The position numbers and the translations under genes were made by a program. A model generated the notes under the pieces. It ran no database searches. It was not told the DNA's origin and was given only the letters and a program-made list of their open reading frames with translations. Source: Chara braunii (lineage: Eukaryota; Streptophyta; Charophyceae; Charales; Characeae). From it: a DNA stretch of 21,770 bases. Position 1 is the first letter of the stretch, and every line of letters begins with the position of its first letter. Positions 8,286 to 18,604 of the stretch are shown here, one piece after another. The DNA lies in contig BFEA01000546.1 in NCBI GenBank assembly GCA_003427395.1, forward strand, positions 517,048 through 538,817, in the 5' to 3' direction.

Positions 8286-9065
8286 ATGGCTCCTTTGATG
8301 TGGTTCGTTGATCGGAGCTTCATGATCAACCTGCCAGAGCCAAGGGAAGGAGTAGTCAAAATGACACTAAAAAAAATGACAATAGATTTGGATGAGGAAA
8401 TGGAGTCATGGTGCGGGATACCGATAGGACAGGAAGCCTTCCTTTGGATAGAAACTGGGTGGACCACAAGGAAAAGGTTGGCAATAGTGAAAGTGACCCT
8501 TTATCTACCAGCCCTTCTCTGGAGGGCACACTCGATCGATCTTGCGATAGGAGAAAGCCGCCCCGTCTCTAGATACATGTTGATAGCCGGAATAGCCCTT
8601 GACGCATTTTCAAGGAGAATGTATTGAGAAGAAGAAGGAAGAGTTATAAAATCAATCGAAGCAAAGTGGGTCGCTGAGTTCGTATATCCTACAACGTGTA
8701 TTAAAACCACGCTTTCGAGCTTCATAATTGATGAAGCATTTTAGGGGATTGAGAATGTAGAACGGGCAGTACTCGCAGCCCGATCTGTTCCAGAGATGGG
8801 CTTCGAATTCGAGGCAGCGAAAGTTGTTTACCGCCTATACTTGGAGATGAGACCAAAACTAAAGAATAGGGATTTTTATAACGTTCTATGCGTGGTAAAC
8901 ACATATCTACGCATCTACCATTTGGAAGATCTCTCGACCTACTGGCGCAATCTTTGTCGGGAGGCATGTATCAAAGAATTTATCGATGAGATCTCTTTTT
9001 TATTTGGTAAGGTTAGAAGTTTTTGGCATGGGGACAGGGTGCTCCTAGAGGACATACTCGGATGA
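8286..9065 (+). pseudogene. Unrecognised ORF upstream of gag, broken by two stops
   Basis: One reading frame runs from ATG 8286 to the TGA at 9063-9065 (259 residues) with in-frame stops only at 8625-8627 (TGA) and 8742-8744 (TAG). The sequence between the stops still reads as protein-like, with regularly spaced hydrophobic and charged residues and no low complexity. I do not recognise the family. The first part is mixed hydrophobic (PALLWRAHSIDLAIGESRP). The last third is rich in aromatic and charged residues (FEFEAAKVVYRLYLEMRPKL) and looks helical. There is no zinc knuckle, protease or RT motif. It sits 141 bp before the gag start on the same strand. Extra ORFs before gag are known in some large plant gypsy elements (Ogre/Tat lineage), but homology to those is not shown. 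Confidence 0.45.
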
Positions 9066-9185
9066 GAGAAAAGAGGTATGAAAAGTCATATAGCGTAAAG
9101 AGTTACGTCAAGATAGTGACAAAAAGGGTGGATCAATGGTCGTTTTGTATGTCTTAACAGGGTCGACTGTCTAGCAGGAACCAAG

Positions 9186-9203
9186 AAAAAAAAAAAAAAA
9201 AAA
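9186..9203. repeat. A18 tract directly before the gag ATG
   Basis: Eighteen A, then GGA, then ATG at 9207. It could be slippage, part of the leader, or a relic poly(A) tail of the upstream ORF's transcript. TTAACAG and CTAGCAG, which resemble splice acceptors, lie just upstream at about 9155-9178. Confidence 0.9.
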
Positions 9204-9206
9204 GGA

Positions 9207-10690
9207 ATGGGCGAAGCCAGCGCCAATGGAGATCCGCCAATCACCGCGGCGGTAATCGCCAAGTTACTAGAGAAAAGGACGATAAAGAGGTCTAACCTAC
9301 CAAGGATAGACATCTTCCCATTCAAAGGGGATAGGGTGACGCATTGGTTGGAGCTACTCGAGCAGATATTCAATCAACTGACCCCAGCCGAGAAATTTGC
9401 CCAATTGTTCGAATATGTATGGTGGGAATGCACCTCTGACGTGGAAGAGGTAGTGAAAAAGTCCAACAATGATTGGGCTGAGTTTAAGAGGGGCATGTAG
9501 AAGACATTTAAGCTAGGAGATGGCCTGCTCACAATTGACCATCTCTATAACATGAACAGAGATGACTTCACCACGATCAGATCATTCGCCAATACATTCG
9601 AAAAGACAACCGATAGGGTTCCGGGGCTGTCTGAAGAGATGCAGTGCGTCATTTTCCTAGGGAAATTCTCTGGGTATGAGGCAATGAAACTAACTCGAGG
9701 AGGAGCCGCTGGGAGAAAGACAATTTGGGATACCATCAAAAGAAACATCACGGCAGGAGACATGGACCAAGTGTTCCATCACCAAATCAAGGTTGAACGA
9801 AAGAAGAGAAAGGCAGTAGGGACGCTCCAAGGAACGGATAGTATACTTGGAGGAATGTTGAGCAATATGGCAAATGAGATAAAAGAGCTTAGGGAAAGAG
9901 TGGCCCCGTCGAAAGTGTTAACAGTGACACAACCGTCAGGAAAGAGGAGGAAGGAAGAGAAAGATGGAGAGGAAGAGGCTGAAGAAGGGAAACCCGAAGG
10001 AATGGGCAAACTGACCAAGAGTCAGAGGAAAGCTAAAAATATCGTTATCGGAGGACAAGGCTCAGGAAAAGGACAAGTTACTCAACAGGCGATAGTCCAG
10101 TATGGACATGAGCCATCAACGAGCACAACGCAATATGGTCAATGACCCGTAGATCCGCCTATGGGAGCATGGCCTGGATACTTCCCGGTAGGGCCATGGC
10201 CTACACAGGGTCCGTATCCCATGTTACCCAGAATCAGAATTTGGGAGGAGAACAAAACACGAGACAACTCCAACTAACGGGGCAGAACCAAAGGGGATCA
10301 AGTCGCCAGAGTGGCCAAAACCAGAACAGGTCCCAAGGACAAGGACAGGGGCATGGACAAGGACGTGGAGGAGGTAGGAATGGTGGTTGAAATCAGGGAT
10401 CAAGGGAACGAGGAGCAAGTAACAGAGGAGGTGGAAACCAAGGTAGGAATTGGGGACAGCCCCAAGGGGGTGCAAATCCAGTTGGACAGGAATACCCGCA
10501 AGGGTATGGTCATGGATATGACCAAAGCTGTGGAAGGGGGTATGGTAGAGGAAGCGGGCATGGACAAGGATATGGCAGGGGGTGGATTGATTACAGTGAA
10601 TGTATCTGTACCCACTGCGCGATTAAAGGGCACACGGTTAAACGATGTCATGTTAGGAAGCTTGACGAGCGGGAAGGGCTCATAACATCA
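9207..10690 (+). pseudogene. gag: Ty3/gypsy-type Gag with CCHC knuckle, broken
   Basis: Capsid and nucleocapsid protein that would form the particle and bind the element RNA. From ATG 9207 the capsid-like part shows the gag pattern FPFKGDRVTHWLELLEQ, then DWAEFK and FKLGDG, MNRDDF and VPGLSEEMQC. A basic/acidic stretch (KRRKEEKDGEEEAEEGK) and then a Gly/Gln/Arg-rich tail follow. The CCHC zinc knuckle C-x2-C-x4-H-x4-C is encoded at 10607-10648. The frame is interrupted by TAG 9498-9500 and TGA 10143-10145. Protein-like sequence then continues in the same frame (Pro/Gly-rich) to about 10230, where it passes to the frame one base back. TGA 10388-10390 interrupts that second frame. The knuckle is in the same frame as the protease and runs into it without a stop. 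Confidence 0.85.
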
Positions 10691-12421
10691 AACATGGAGG
10701 GCGAGGTGTTTGACAAAAATGGTAGGGTGATAGATCCTGAGATTCCAGGGGGCACAAGGGACGAGGCTCTTCGTGTGGCCGCACTTGGTCCCAACGCACT
10801 AGGAATGTTCCAAATTTGGCAGGAAATGGAAGAACCTGTAGTGCCAGTGGAAGATATAACTAACTTAGAAGAGAAAATGAATAGGATGGGGATTGGAGAA
10901 GACAAGGGAGACGTGCCGCTGGTGGAAGAAGAAACAGAGGAGGAAGACGTTATGGCTAACGTCAGAGACACGTTCGATAGGATGGAAGACTTGGTAGACA
11001 AAATGCAGAGGCTACATCTGAGGCTTCAAGGGATATGTAAAGAAGCAGGAAAGGAAGGAGTTGGATGCCCAAAGGTAGTTACCATGGGGCGTAGGGGAAC
11101 GGGAATTGGGCCCAATGAACCCAACCCGAGAATGTTGAGAGCCAATATGGCCGCAAGGAACAGTGGAAGTCAGAGAAGTATGAGAGGAACGATTTCATTC
11201 GCTACAAGAAGACCCGCAGGAGGGAATCCTCAAAAGGAACAAGCCCAGGCTTCCCAGCCAGCAGGAGAAGAACCACCTATCACAGTAGAGGGTGATGAGG
11301 ATGAGGATGAGAAGATTAGGGAGGAAGAAGAAAGGCAGGCGGAGATAAGGGCTAAGAGAAGGAAAGGAGAAGCTAAGGAAGGAAGATCAAAAGGGGATAC
11401 GAGACCAAGCAAGAAGAGAAAGTACCAAACCTCGATCGAACAAGGGGTGGATCTGGAAGGCCTGGTGAATAAACTGCTGGAGGGGCACAATGAACAATTA
11501 AACCTGAAAGAAATCCTCGCTTCAGCTCCTAAGTTAAGAGAGATGGTGAAGGCTAGGTTATCACGCCGGAGAGTAGCCTCGGTCCGGATGGGGGATGTGA
11601 TTCCCAAAGAGGCAAACTGGAGCGTGGCAGGGAGCAAAATGGACTGGAAATTCGTAGGCACAGGGTCCATTGATGTTATGATAAAGGGAAAGATGTGTCC
11701 TAGGATGGTTGATACCGAGGCAGAAATGAATATTGTAAATGGAGAAACCGCGGTAAAATTAGGGTTAGAGGTGGATGAGAATGATTGCGGGTTCCTCAAC
11801 GGAGTCAGTGGCAAGACCGGATACACCGGTGTCGCATCAAATGTGATCATAGAAATAGGAAGAGTCAAGGTACATATGTGCTTCTACGTCATGCCCAGCT
11901 TGGACCTTCCAATATTGTTGGGAAGGTCATTCTTGTGCAGATATGAATCACTTATTATGAACAAGCATGACGGCACTATGTTCGTCATCTTGTGCGATCC
12001 TGCCTGTGGGAACTTCGAGGTTATCACCTGTAGGAACACAGGCCCGCACAACACGAAGAACAGGCTCAATGTAGGATCTTACACCTTCGAGGAATCTGAG
12101 AATAGAAGGAGAGAATTGCAATGGGAAGAAGAAGAAGAGGAGTCAGATGATGAAGAAGCCAAAGGACTTGTATTAAGTCTAACAAATATCAATGACGCAG
12201 TGGAACTGGTATCGGCTTATAGGATGGCTGATCCGGACGCAGTCAGGGCACTCGCAGAAAGAATCCAGGACGATCCGAAAGGAGGAAGGGTCGATCTCGT
12301 TTACCGGCCACCTCCTTCTACTCCGATGATAGTGCCGCATGCGCCGAATGCTCAAGCTGCCGGTCAATATTTTTTAGGGGTGGCCTCAAGCAGGGCTCCA
12401 GAAGAAGGTACAAGACGATAG
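10691..12421 (+). pseudogene. Retroelement protease region (gag-pro), active site altered
   Basis: A 575-codon open frame from ATG 10694, continuous upstream with the Gag knuckle, so the ATG is probably internal. The first ~290 residues are charged and partly coiled-coil-like, with long acidic/basic runs (codons ~190-250). The retropepsin-like domain starts near residue 310. The active-site motif reads DTEAEMN at residues 340-346 (11711-11731), where DTGAE is expected. A single G-to-A change of GGG/GGA would explain the E. The second conserved part, ILLGRSFL, is at residues 407-414 (from 11912). An acidic EEEEEESDDEE stretch follows. The frame ends at TAG 12419-12421, while the RT frame is already open one base back. 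It is probably inactive as read. Confidence 0.8.
12370..12376 (+). promoter_or_regulatory. Candidate -1 ribosomal frameshift heptamer T TTT TTA
   Basis: In the protease frame the codons are TAT TTT TTA GGG, so T-TTT-TTA sits exactly in the phase needed for simultaneous slippage of two tRNAs. A shift of one base back leads into the RT frame, which has no stop from there to 13131, while the protease frame stops 45 nt later. A weak downstream pairing is possible (GGGTG 12378-12382 with CACCC 12433-12437), but no convincing pseudoknot was found by eye. A one-base deletion nearer 12405 would explain the same frame change. Confidence 0.4.
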
Positions 12422-15400
12422 ATAAGAAGAGTCACCCTGTGCCAGTTCTCGTGAGTCAAGAAGAAGGGGTGTATTATGATCAGGAAAGAGAACTGATACA
12501 GCGAATGAGGGAAGACATCCAGAACGGGCCTTGTCGTATCGACGATGAGACTGAGAAAGAACTGATAATAGGGGAACCTGGCTTTCTGACAATGCAAGAG
12601 GAGGACTTGGTAAAAGAACTGATACGTGAAAAACATGGGGCATATGCCTTCAGCGATGATCAACATGGAAGGCTACATGTGGACAAGATAGAAATGATCC
12701 GCATTCATACGGTACCCCATGAGCCATGGAACATCCGAGGAGCTAAGTATCCCAACCCTGAGGATCGCAAAAGGGTGGTAGAGTACCTAAATGGGAAGAT
12801 CCGCACGGATGTGGCAGGGTACTCCAGTGGACCATATGCCTCTCCATGGTTTTGTTTTGTAAAACCAAATGGAGTTCTCAGATGGGTGCAAGACCTCCAA
12901 CGACTGAACTCGGTAACTGTAAGAGATGCAAGGGTTCTGCCCAATGCTGACCAGTTATCAGAAGCTTGTGCGGGTAGGTGGATTGTGTCCCTCATCGACC
13001 TCTACTCTGGATATGATCAGTTTCCAGTCTATCCGGCAGACTGTCCTATCACGGCGATGCACACGCCAAGGGGATTAGTCCATATGAATGTTGCGCCGCA
13101 AGGATGGACCAATGTTGTGGCCATGGTGCAATGAAGCATGATCAGGGTAATAAAGCCAATCAGCCCTTAGATCACCGAGCCATACATAGACGATCTTGCT
13201 GTCAAGGGCCCAATAGAGAAGGATGAGTCTGAAGCGGCTCCAGGGGTGAAAACGTTTGTGTGGGAACATGTTCAAGGGTTAAGAGAAGTCTTATCTCTAT
13301 TAGAAGAGTGCAACCTCACCGCCAGTGGTGTGAAGTCAAGACACTGCGTGAAAGAGGTAACCATTCTGGGATACATTTGCAACGAACATGGTCGGCGCCC
13401 TGATAAGAAGAAGACCAATAAAATCCTGGAATGACCCACTCCTTTCAGAAATGTGGGTGAAGTCCGAAGTTTCATTGGTACCTGTGGGTTATGGAGAAGG
13501 TTCATAGCGAGGTTTGCTAGCAAAACAGAGCATCTAAGGAAGCTAGTCCGGAAGGATCAAGAATGGGAATGGGGAAGCCATCAAGAGGAAGTGGTGGAAG
13601 AATTGAAGAAGGGGTTTAGAGAGGGAGGTCTGGTACTAGGGGTACCAGACTTTGATGCAACTATGGAAAGACCCTTCATAGTTGAAACTGGCGTTATACC
13701 AACCGTCCTGGGAGGCGTCTTGATTCAGACAAACAGTGAAGGAAAGGAGAGGCCACTGAGGTTTGAAAGCAGGACACTGAACTCGGCAGAAAGGAACTAC
13801 TCGCAGTTTAAAAAGGAAGCTTTGGCGGTCCTGCACTGCCTAAGGATCTTTAGGCACTAACTCTTTGGGAGGAGGTTTGTACTTAGGATCGATCCTACGG
13901 CACTTGTGTACTCACTCAAGAATTTCTCGCCCTCAGATCCGACCATAGCCAAATGGTTCACCTATATCTGGATGTTCGACTTCCAGTTAGAGCAGATCCC
14001 TGGAAACAAGAACAGGGCGGACGACATGAGCAGAATTGAGTGGGGAAATCAAGAAGAATCCAATGAAGAAACGCCTCCAGTAGACGGATTTTTGGACGAA
14101 GGGGAAGACATGCGAACTCACGTGAACTGNTGGTTCATGTTTGTCGAGAGTAAGGAAACGAGGAGAGAAAATCCGATGTGGCATCCGCCTCCCGAATTTA
14201 TGAGAGAACCTTCCCTGATACTCACTCCATTAGAGGAGGAGGACTCTTGGGGAGAGAGAAATACAGAATGGATGATGGAATTGGCTCTGGCAGAGAACTA
14301 TAGGATAATGGATGAGCCGCGAACGATCGAAGCGGGAGTCCAACAGGCAGACGAGCAGGTAGCCATGATGGGAAGAATGTACTACCTGACCAATTCGCCA
14401 TTACAGGTTCAAGCGAATGATGAGAGAGGAATAGTGAAGGCTGATGAAATAATCATTGGTGATGATTATGAATTTGATAAAGAGAAGGAAGGAGAATTCG
14501 AGCAAGAGGAGATTTCGGAAGAATTCAGGGAGGAAGAGTACGATGGATTTTACCTGGAAATAGGGTTGCTCCTCTCTGAAGATAAAAGAGAGAGAGAAGT
14601 GAGTGAGAAGACTCTCAGGGTGAGAGACCACTATGTGGTAAGAGGTGGTCACTTGTTCATCAGGGACAAGAGAGGGCCGCCGCGACATGTCGTACGTGGG
14701 AGGAATCGTCAGATTGACGTGATAGTTGAATTGCACGATGGGATAGTCGGAGGACATCGGAGTTTCGCGGCTACTTACAAAAAGGCGATGGAGCTCTACT
14801 ACTGGGAAGGGATGTTTGAGATGACGCGAAAATATTGTGAGCCGTGTGTACCCTGTCAAATTCGATCGCCTATCAGGTACAAGGAACCCCTGCATCCTAG
14901 ATATATCAAGGAAGTAGGGGCGACTGTTCACCTGGATCTACTGGCTATGCCACTAGGTCTTGGAGGATATAACTATATATTCGACGCAAGGGACCACCTT
15001 ACTGGATTTGTTGATGGCAGAGCGATCAGGAACAAGATCGGGGCAACGCTGGCTGATTGTATCAAAGAATATTACCTCTGATATCCTTTCGTATTGGAGT
15101 TTACAATGGACAGGGGGTCTGAGTTCACATGTGGGGAAGTGAAATAATTGTTGAAGGAATTGGGGGTGAATGGTAATTTTACGACTCGGACTCATCCACA
15201 GGCGAATGCGCCGGTTGAGAGAGGTCATAACACAATTACTAACTTACTGGCCAAATGGACCAGTGGGAAGCCGAATCTCTGGCCAAAGTTCATAAAAACA
15301 GTGTTCTTTGTAGAGAACATCACTGTAAAAAGGACGACCGGGTATGCACCTGCGACACTCTGGTATGGGCGTCATGCCACATTTCCTACTGAAAGTTTCC

Positions 15401-15819
15401 TTAAGACTTGGCGCAGGCAGGACCTGGAGAACAACTTAACTTTGGAGGAACTGCTAGATCTAAGGGCAAGGGAAATCAACGTTACTGAAGAAAGGGTGCA
15501 GGAAGCAGCCATGAACGTTGCAGACAACAGAGGAAAGGATAAGGAAAGGTGGGACAAGCTACCTAGAGTAAGACTCGAACCTCTACAAGTTGGCGAGACA
15601 TTACTACTCTACGATTCCTCTCTGGAAATGCAGTGGTCGCGGAAATTGGACAAACGGTGGCTAGGACTATTCAAAGTCAAGAAACAGGGACTTCATGGGG
15701 CATATGAGCTGGAAGAGATGGATGAGACTCCAAGGAAGGACTGGGTCTCAAGATCTAGACTGAAGAAGTTCCAAGTCAGAGAAGAGGTAAGCCCAACTAC
15801 GATACGAAAGCTTGGATAG
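12376..15819 (+). pseudogene. pol: Ty3/gypsy Pol: reverse transcriptase, RNase H, integrase; six stops
   Basis: One frame throughout, with no indel. RT: FVKPNGVLRWVQDLQRLN, then the first catalytic Asp in SLIDLYSGYDQ (Asp codon 12997-12999), the APQGW motif, and YIDD at 13183-13194. RNase H follows: the Glu region LNSAERNYSQFKKEALAVL is kept, but the expected TD near 13687 reads TG (Gly codon 13690-13692). Integrase: zinc-binding His at 14734 and 14755, Cys at 14836, 14845 and 14854. The catalytic triad is Asp 14935, Asp 15109, Glu 15217, with D-x35-E spacing exact. The C-terminal part is GPY/F-like with no chromodomain seen. The order RT-RH-IN places it in Ty3/gypsy. Internal stops: TGA 13132, TAG 13168, TGA 13432, TAA 13858, TGA 15079, TAA 15145. 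N at 14130. Confidence 0.92.
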
Positions 15820-15910
15820 ATTGGGAAGGTATTTAGGCATGTGTCTGTGTATCAGTTCCTATGCGGGTATGTACCCAATTGCGCAAGATTATGCTCATAC
15901 ATATATGGCT

Positions 15911-15942
15911 ACATACATACATATATATATATGTATGTATGT
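15911..15942. repeat. Perfect 32-bp palindrome of CATA/TATG repeats
   Basis: (ACAT)n runs through AT repeats into (ATGT)n, and the two 16-base halves are exact reverse complements. It lies between pol and the downstream gag-like ORF. It could extrude as a cruciform, but AT-rich microsatellites often look like this. Confidence 0.85.
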
Positions 15943-16124
15943 ATGTGTACGTACATGGATGCAGAGGGGTAAGTGGGGATATGTGCGTATTTGTAAGTAT
16001 CTGATAAAGGAGGGCATTGTCAACTTGTGTTAACAAGGAACGTTGCCTTGGTGATAATCTGACTCTCGTACCTGTCATTTGCTCCTTCTTTGTGTGCAAG
16101 CGTGACCCTTGGAAAGAAGAGGTC

Positions 16125-17894
16125 ATGGCGCAGAGAGGAGAAGTGGCAGGGCCCTCTGGACCTGCCTTGAGAAAGGAAGGACAGAGGAGGGAACAGAGAA
16201 TCTCAAGGAACCTGGAGGAGCTGCCAATTTACAGGGTTGGAGATAGTCTGCGAGATTTCCTGCGAGACCTTGAGGAGTACGCCTTCAGGAGAGAATGGGG
16301 TGACAGGGAGAAGATTGCGAATGTGAGTGGAGCAGGAATGTACAAGAGGAGAATTGAAGGAGTGGTAACAGGGTGCACAAGATGGAGGGTATGCAAGGTG
16401 AGACTATGGAGAGACATGGGGGAATTCCCAAGGGATGGTGTGGAGGATGATTTGAGGTATGATGGGACCAATCTGGAAGACTTTATTGAGAGCTTGCAGC
16501 TGACCGCTGAGAGGGGCGGATGGAGCGAGGAGGAAAAGAGGAAGCAGTTGATCGCAAGATCAGACAAAGGCGAAAAGGAGGAAATAAGGGGAATTGTGGA
16601 AGGGAGTCGGACCTGGAAAAGGATAACGGCAGAGTTGTGGATAGCCTACACCCAGACCAGGCAAGACCAGACGAGAAAGGAAAGGCTGCAAAAGAAGGGG
16701 CTATGGATTGGAAGAGAGGTGACTGAGCCACAGAGGAAGGAGGAAGAGAATGAATAAGAGGATAATGTACCTCTGAAGAAGTTGAAGAACAAGGCGAGGG
16801 TCTCCCCCAAAAGCAGCAGCAAGGAATCTAGGCAGGCTGAGGAAGATGAACAGGAAGAGGAGGAGGCTGCAGAGGAGAGGAAAACAAGCATAGGGGCCAG
16901 TATGGTACCAAGGAAGAAGAAACTTGGAAAGAAAAGAGTAATTGAGAGTGGAAGGAAAGAGGTACAAGAAAGGGTGAGTGAAAAAGGGGAAGGAGTAGAA
17001 GAAGATGAAGAGGGAAAGGAGGTCCGGGGAGGAAGCAAGACTCCCAAAGTCAAGAGAACTAAGGAAAAGAGGCCGATTGGGGACAAGGAAGAGACAAGTG
17101 GGATAGAAAAGAAGGAAGATGAGAAGGATGGCCAGGTGAAGAAGTTGATGAGAGATATGGAAGAAATGAGGAAGGAAGTGAGGGAATTGAAGAAAGAGAA
17201 GGAGAAATTGCAAAAAGAAATGAGTCAATTGAGGGTCACCCTGAATGTGCGGAGTAGAGAACTGGAAGAGGAAGTGGCCACAAGAGGTAAGATGGAAATA
17301 AGGGTGGATGGTCTGGTTTCTGAGGTCAGTGTGCTAGGGCAGGACTTGGACAATGAAATCTCAGAAAGAAAGAAGTTGGGACAAAAGTGGGAGAAAATAT
17401 GAGAAGAGATATTGAGAGGAATGGAGGAATCCAGATTGAGCCAACAGGGAAAAGAGAAGAAAGTAACAGAGATGGTGGGAAGAAAAGGTGGTGAAGAGAA
17501 GGGGGCACAGACTGAGGAGAAGAAAGAAGAGTCTCCTGCACCAGAAAAGGAAGTAAGTGAGATTGTGGCTATGCCTCTGCAAGGAGAAGGTAAAAGGCAA
17601 AAGGAATCTCAGTTGGACTCACCAAAGGTGGCTGAAGATCAGGCTGAGACTTCAATCCAGCCAGACACAAAGAGAACCAAGCCTAGCATGGTTGGACAGA
17701 GATGTTTCTTCTGCGCTCAGGAAGGGCACCTCAGGGATGAGTGTTCCATTCTAGCAATTTATATAAAGGAAGGAAAAGCCAAATATGATAGTCATAAGAG
17801 ATTGGTGGCCGGCACAGGGCAGACCATTCCCAGGATACCTGAGAGAGGCAGGGTAGCACTTCACAGGATACTGGGACTGCTAGTTGGTTTCTAG
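16125..17894 (+). pseudogene. Second gag-like ORF with duplicated module, coiled coil and CCHC knuckle
   Basis: One frame from ATG 16125 to TAG 17892-17894 (589 residues), interrupted by TAA 16755-16757 and TGA 17400-17402. Residues 36-98 and 112-175 are two gag-like modules with the same landmark spacing: F45/F120, L49/L124, A53/A128, W58/W133, K63/K138, W87/W164, then LW 94-95/171-172. A long Lys/Glu-rich region follows, then a strong coiled coil (about residues 337-425, LKKEKEKLQKEM). A CCHC knuckle C-x2-C-x4-H-x4-C lies at 17703-17744 (residues 527-540). Only ~50 residues follow the knuckle. There is no protease or RT after it. It begins 305 bp after pol, where env lies in retroviruses, but it has no signal peptide or membrane segment. 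It may be a second Gag of the same element or part of another element. Confidence 0.7.
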
Positions 17895-18530
17895 GTAGGA
17901 ATAGGTAGATGTTTTGAGTAAACTATGACTTGAATTGGCTTAAAGGAGAGTTATGAGAGAGAGAAAAGTGTAAATTAGAGCAAGGGGATATGTGTTTTTT
18001 TTCTTCAATTAGACATGAGAAACACGAGTGAGACAAGTTGTGTGCTTTCTTCAGTCAGATGAGGGAACTTAGCATAGGAAGTAGTATAGGAAATGACATG
18101 AGAGGTATTTGAGGGATAGTAGAGTGGAGTGATGATCTGACTCTGTAACATACTTGTATTTATATATATCACTCAGGGGGATGAGCTGGTGGACACCACG
18201 CACTTGTCACATTGTGTGTGGGCCTTTGTCTTTGGTTGAGTCTCTGATAACCTAAGATCTCCCTTCGTCTATCACTACTAAAACTCCGTTGAGATCTAAA
18301 GAGGTGATAGAGGAATGGGCGGATTTGTATCTCATGTGAAAGTTTGATGAGTTTGTGAAGCTTCAAAAGCTGGATTGATTGTACATTTCTTGTTTGAAAC
18401 CATGCTACGACATGGGTAGACTCCTTTGAGTCTTATCATTTCTGTTGCAGAAATTCTTTTTGAAAATCTCTATGAAAATGATATTTTTTATTTTTGTGGA
18501 TTCTGACAAGCAAAGGGTCAATAAAAGTCT
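17895..18530 (+). other. 3' flank of the gag-like ORF with acceptor and poly(A) motifs
   Basis: Non-coding by eye. It contains TTTCTGTTGCAG (acceptor-like, AG at 18449-18450) and AATAAA at 18520-18525 followed by an AT-rich stretch, which together resemble the end of a transcription unit. No other gene was seen. Confidence 0.4.
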
Positions 18531-18537
18531 ATTTTAA

Positions 18538-18604
18538 AAATAATGGTTATATATCGTCACAAACACAACTGCCCGGTAAATATATATAAATAATGGTTAT
18601 ATAT
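18538..18604. repeat. Short direct repeat flanking 33 bp
   Basis: AAATAATGGTTATATAT occurs at 18538-18554 and again at 18588-18604, 50 bp apart. It could be a local duplication or target-site-like repeats around a small remnant. The sequence is AT-rich, so its meaning is limited. Confidence 0.7.

Noticed and set aside
10112-10145. A programmed frameshift in gag, where the second frame opens just before the TGA at 10143.
   Set aside because: No slippery heptamer lies in the overlap, and protein-like sequence continues past the stop in the original frame to about 10230. A nonsense change plus a later indel explains it better.
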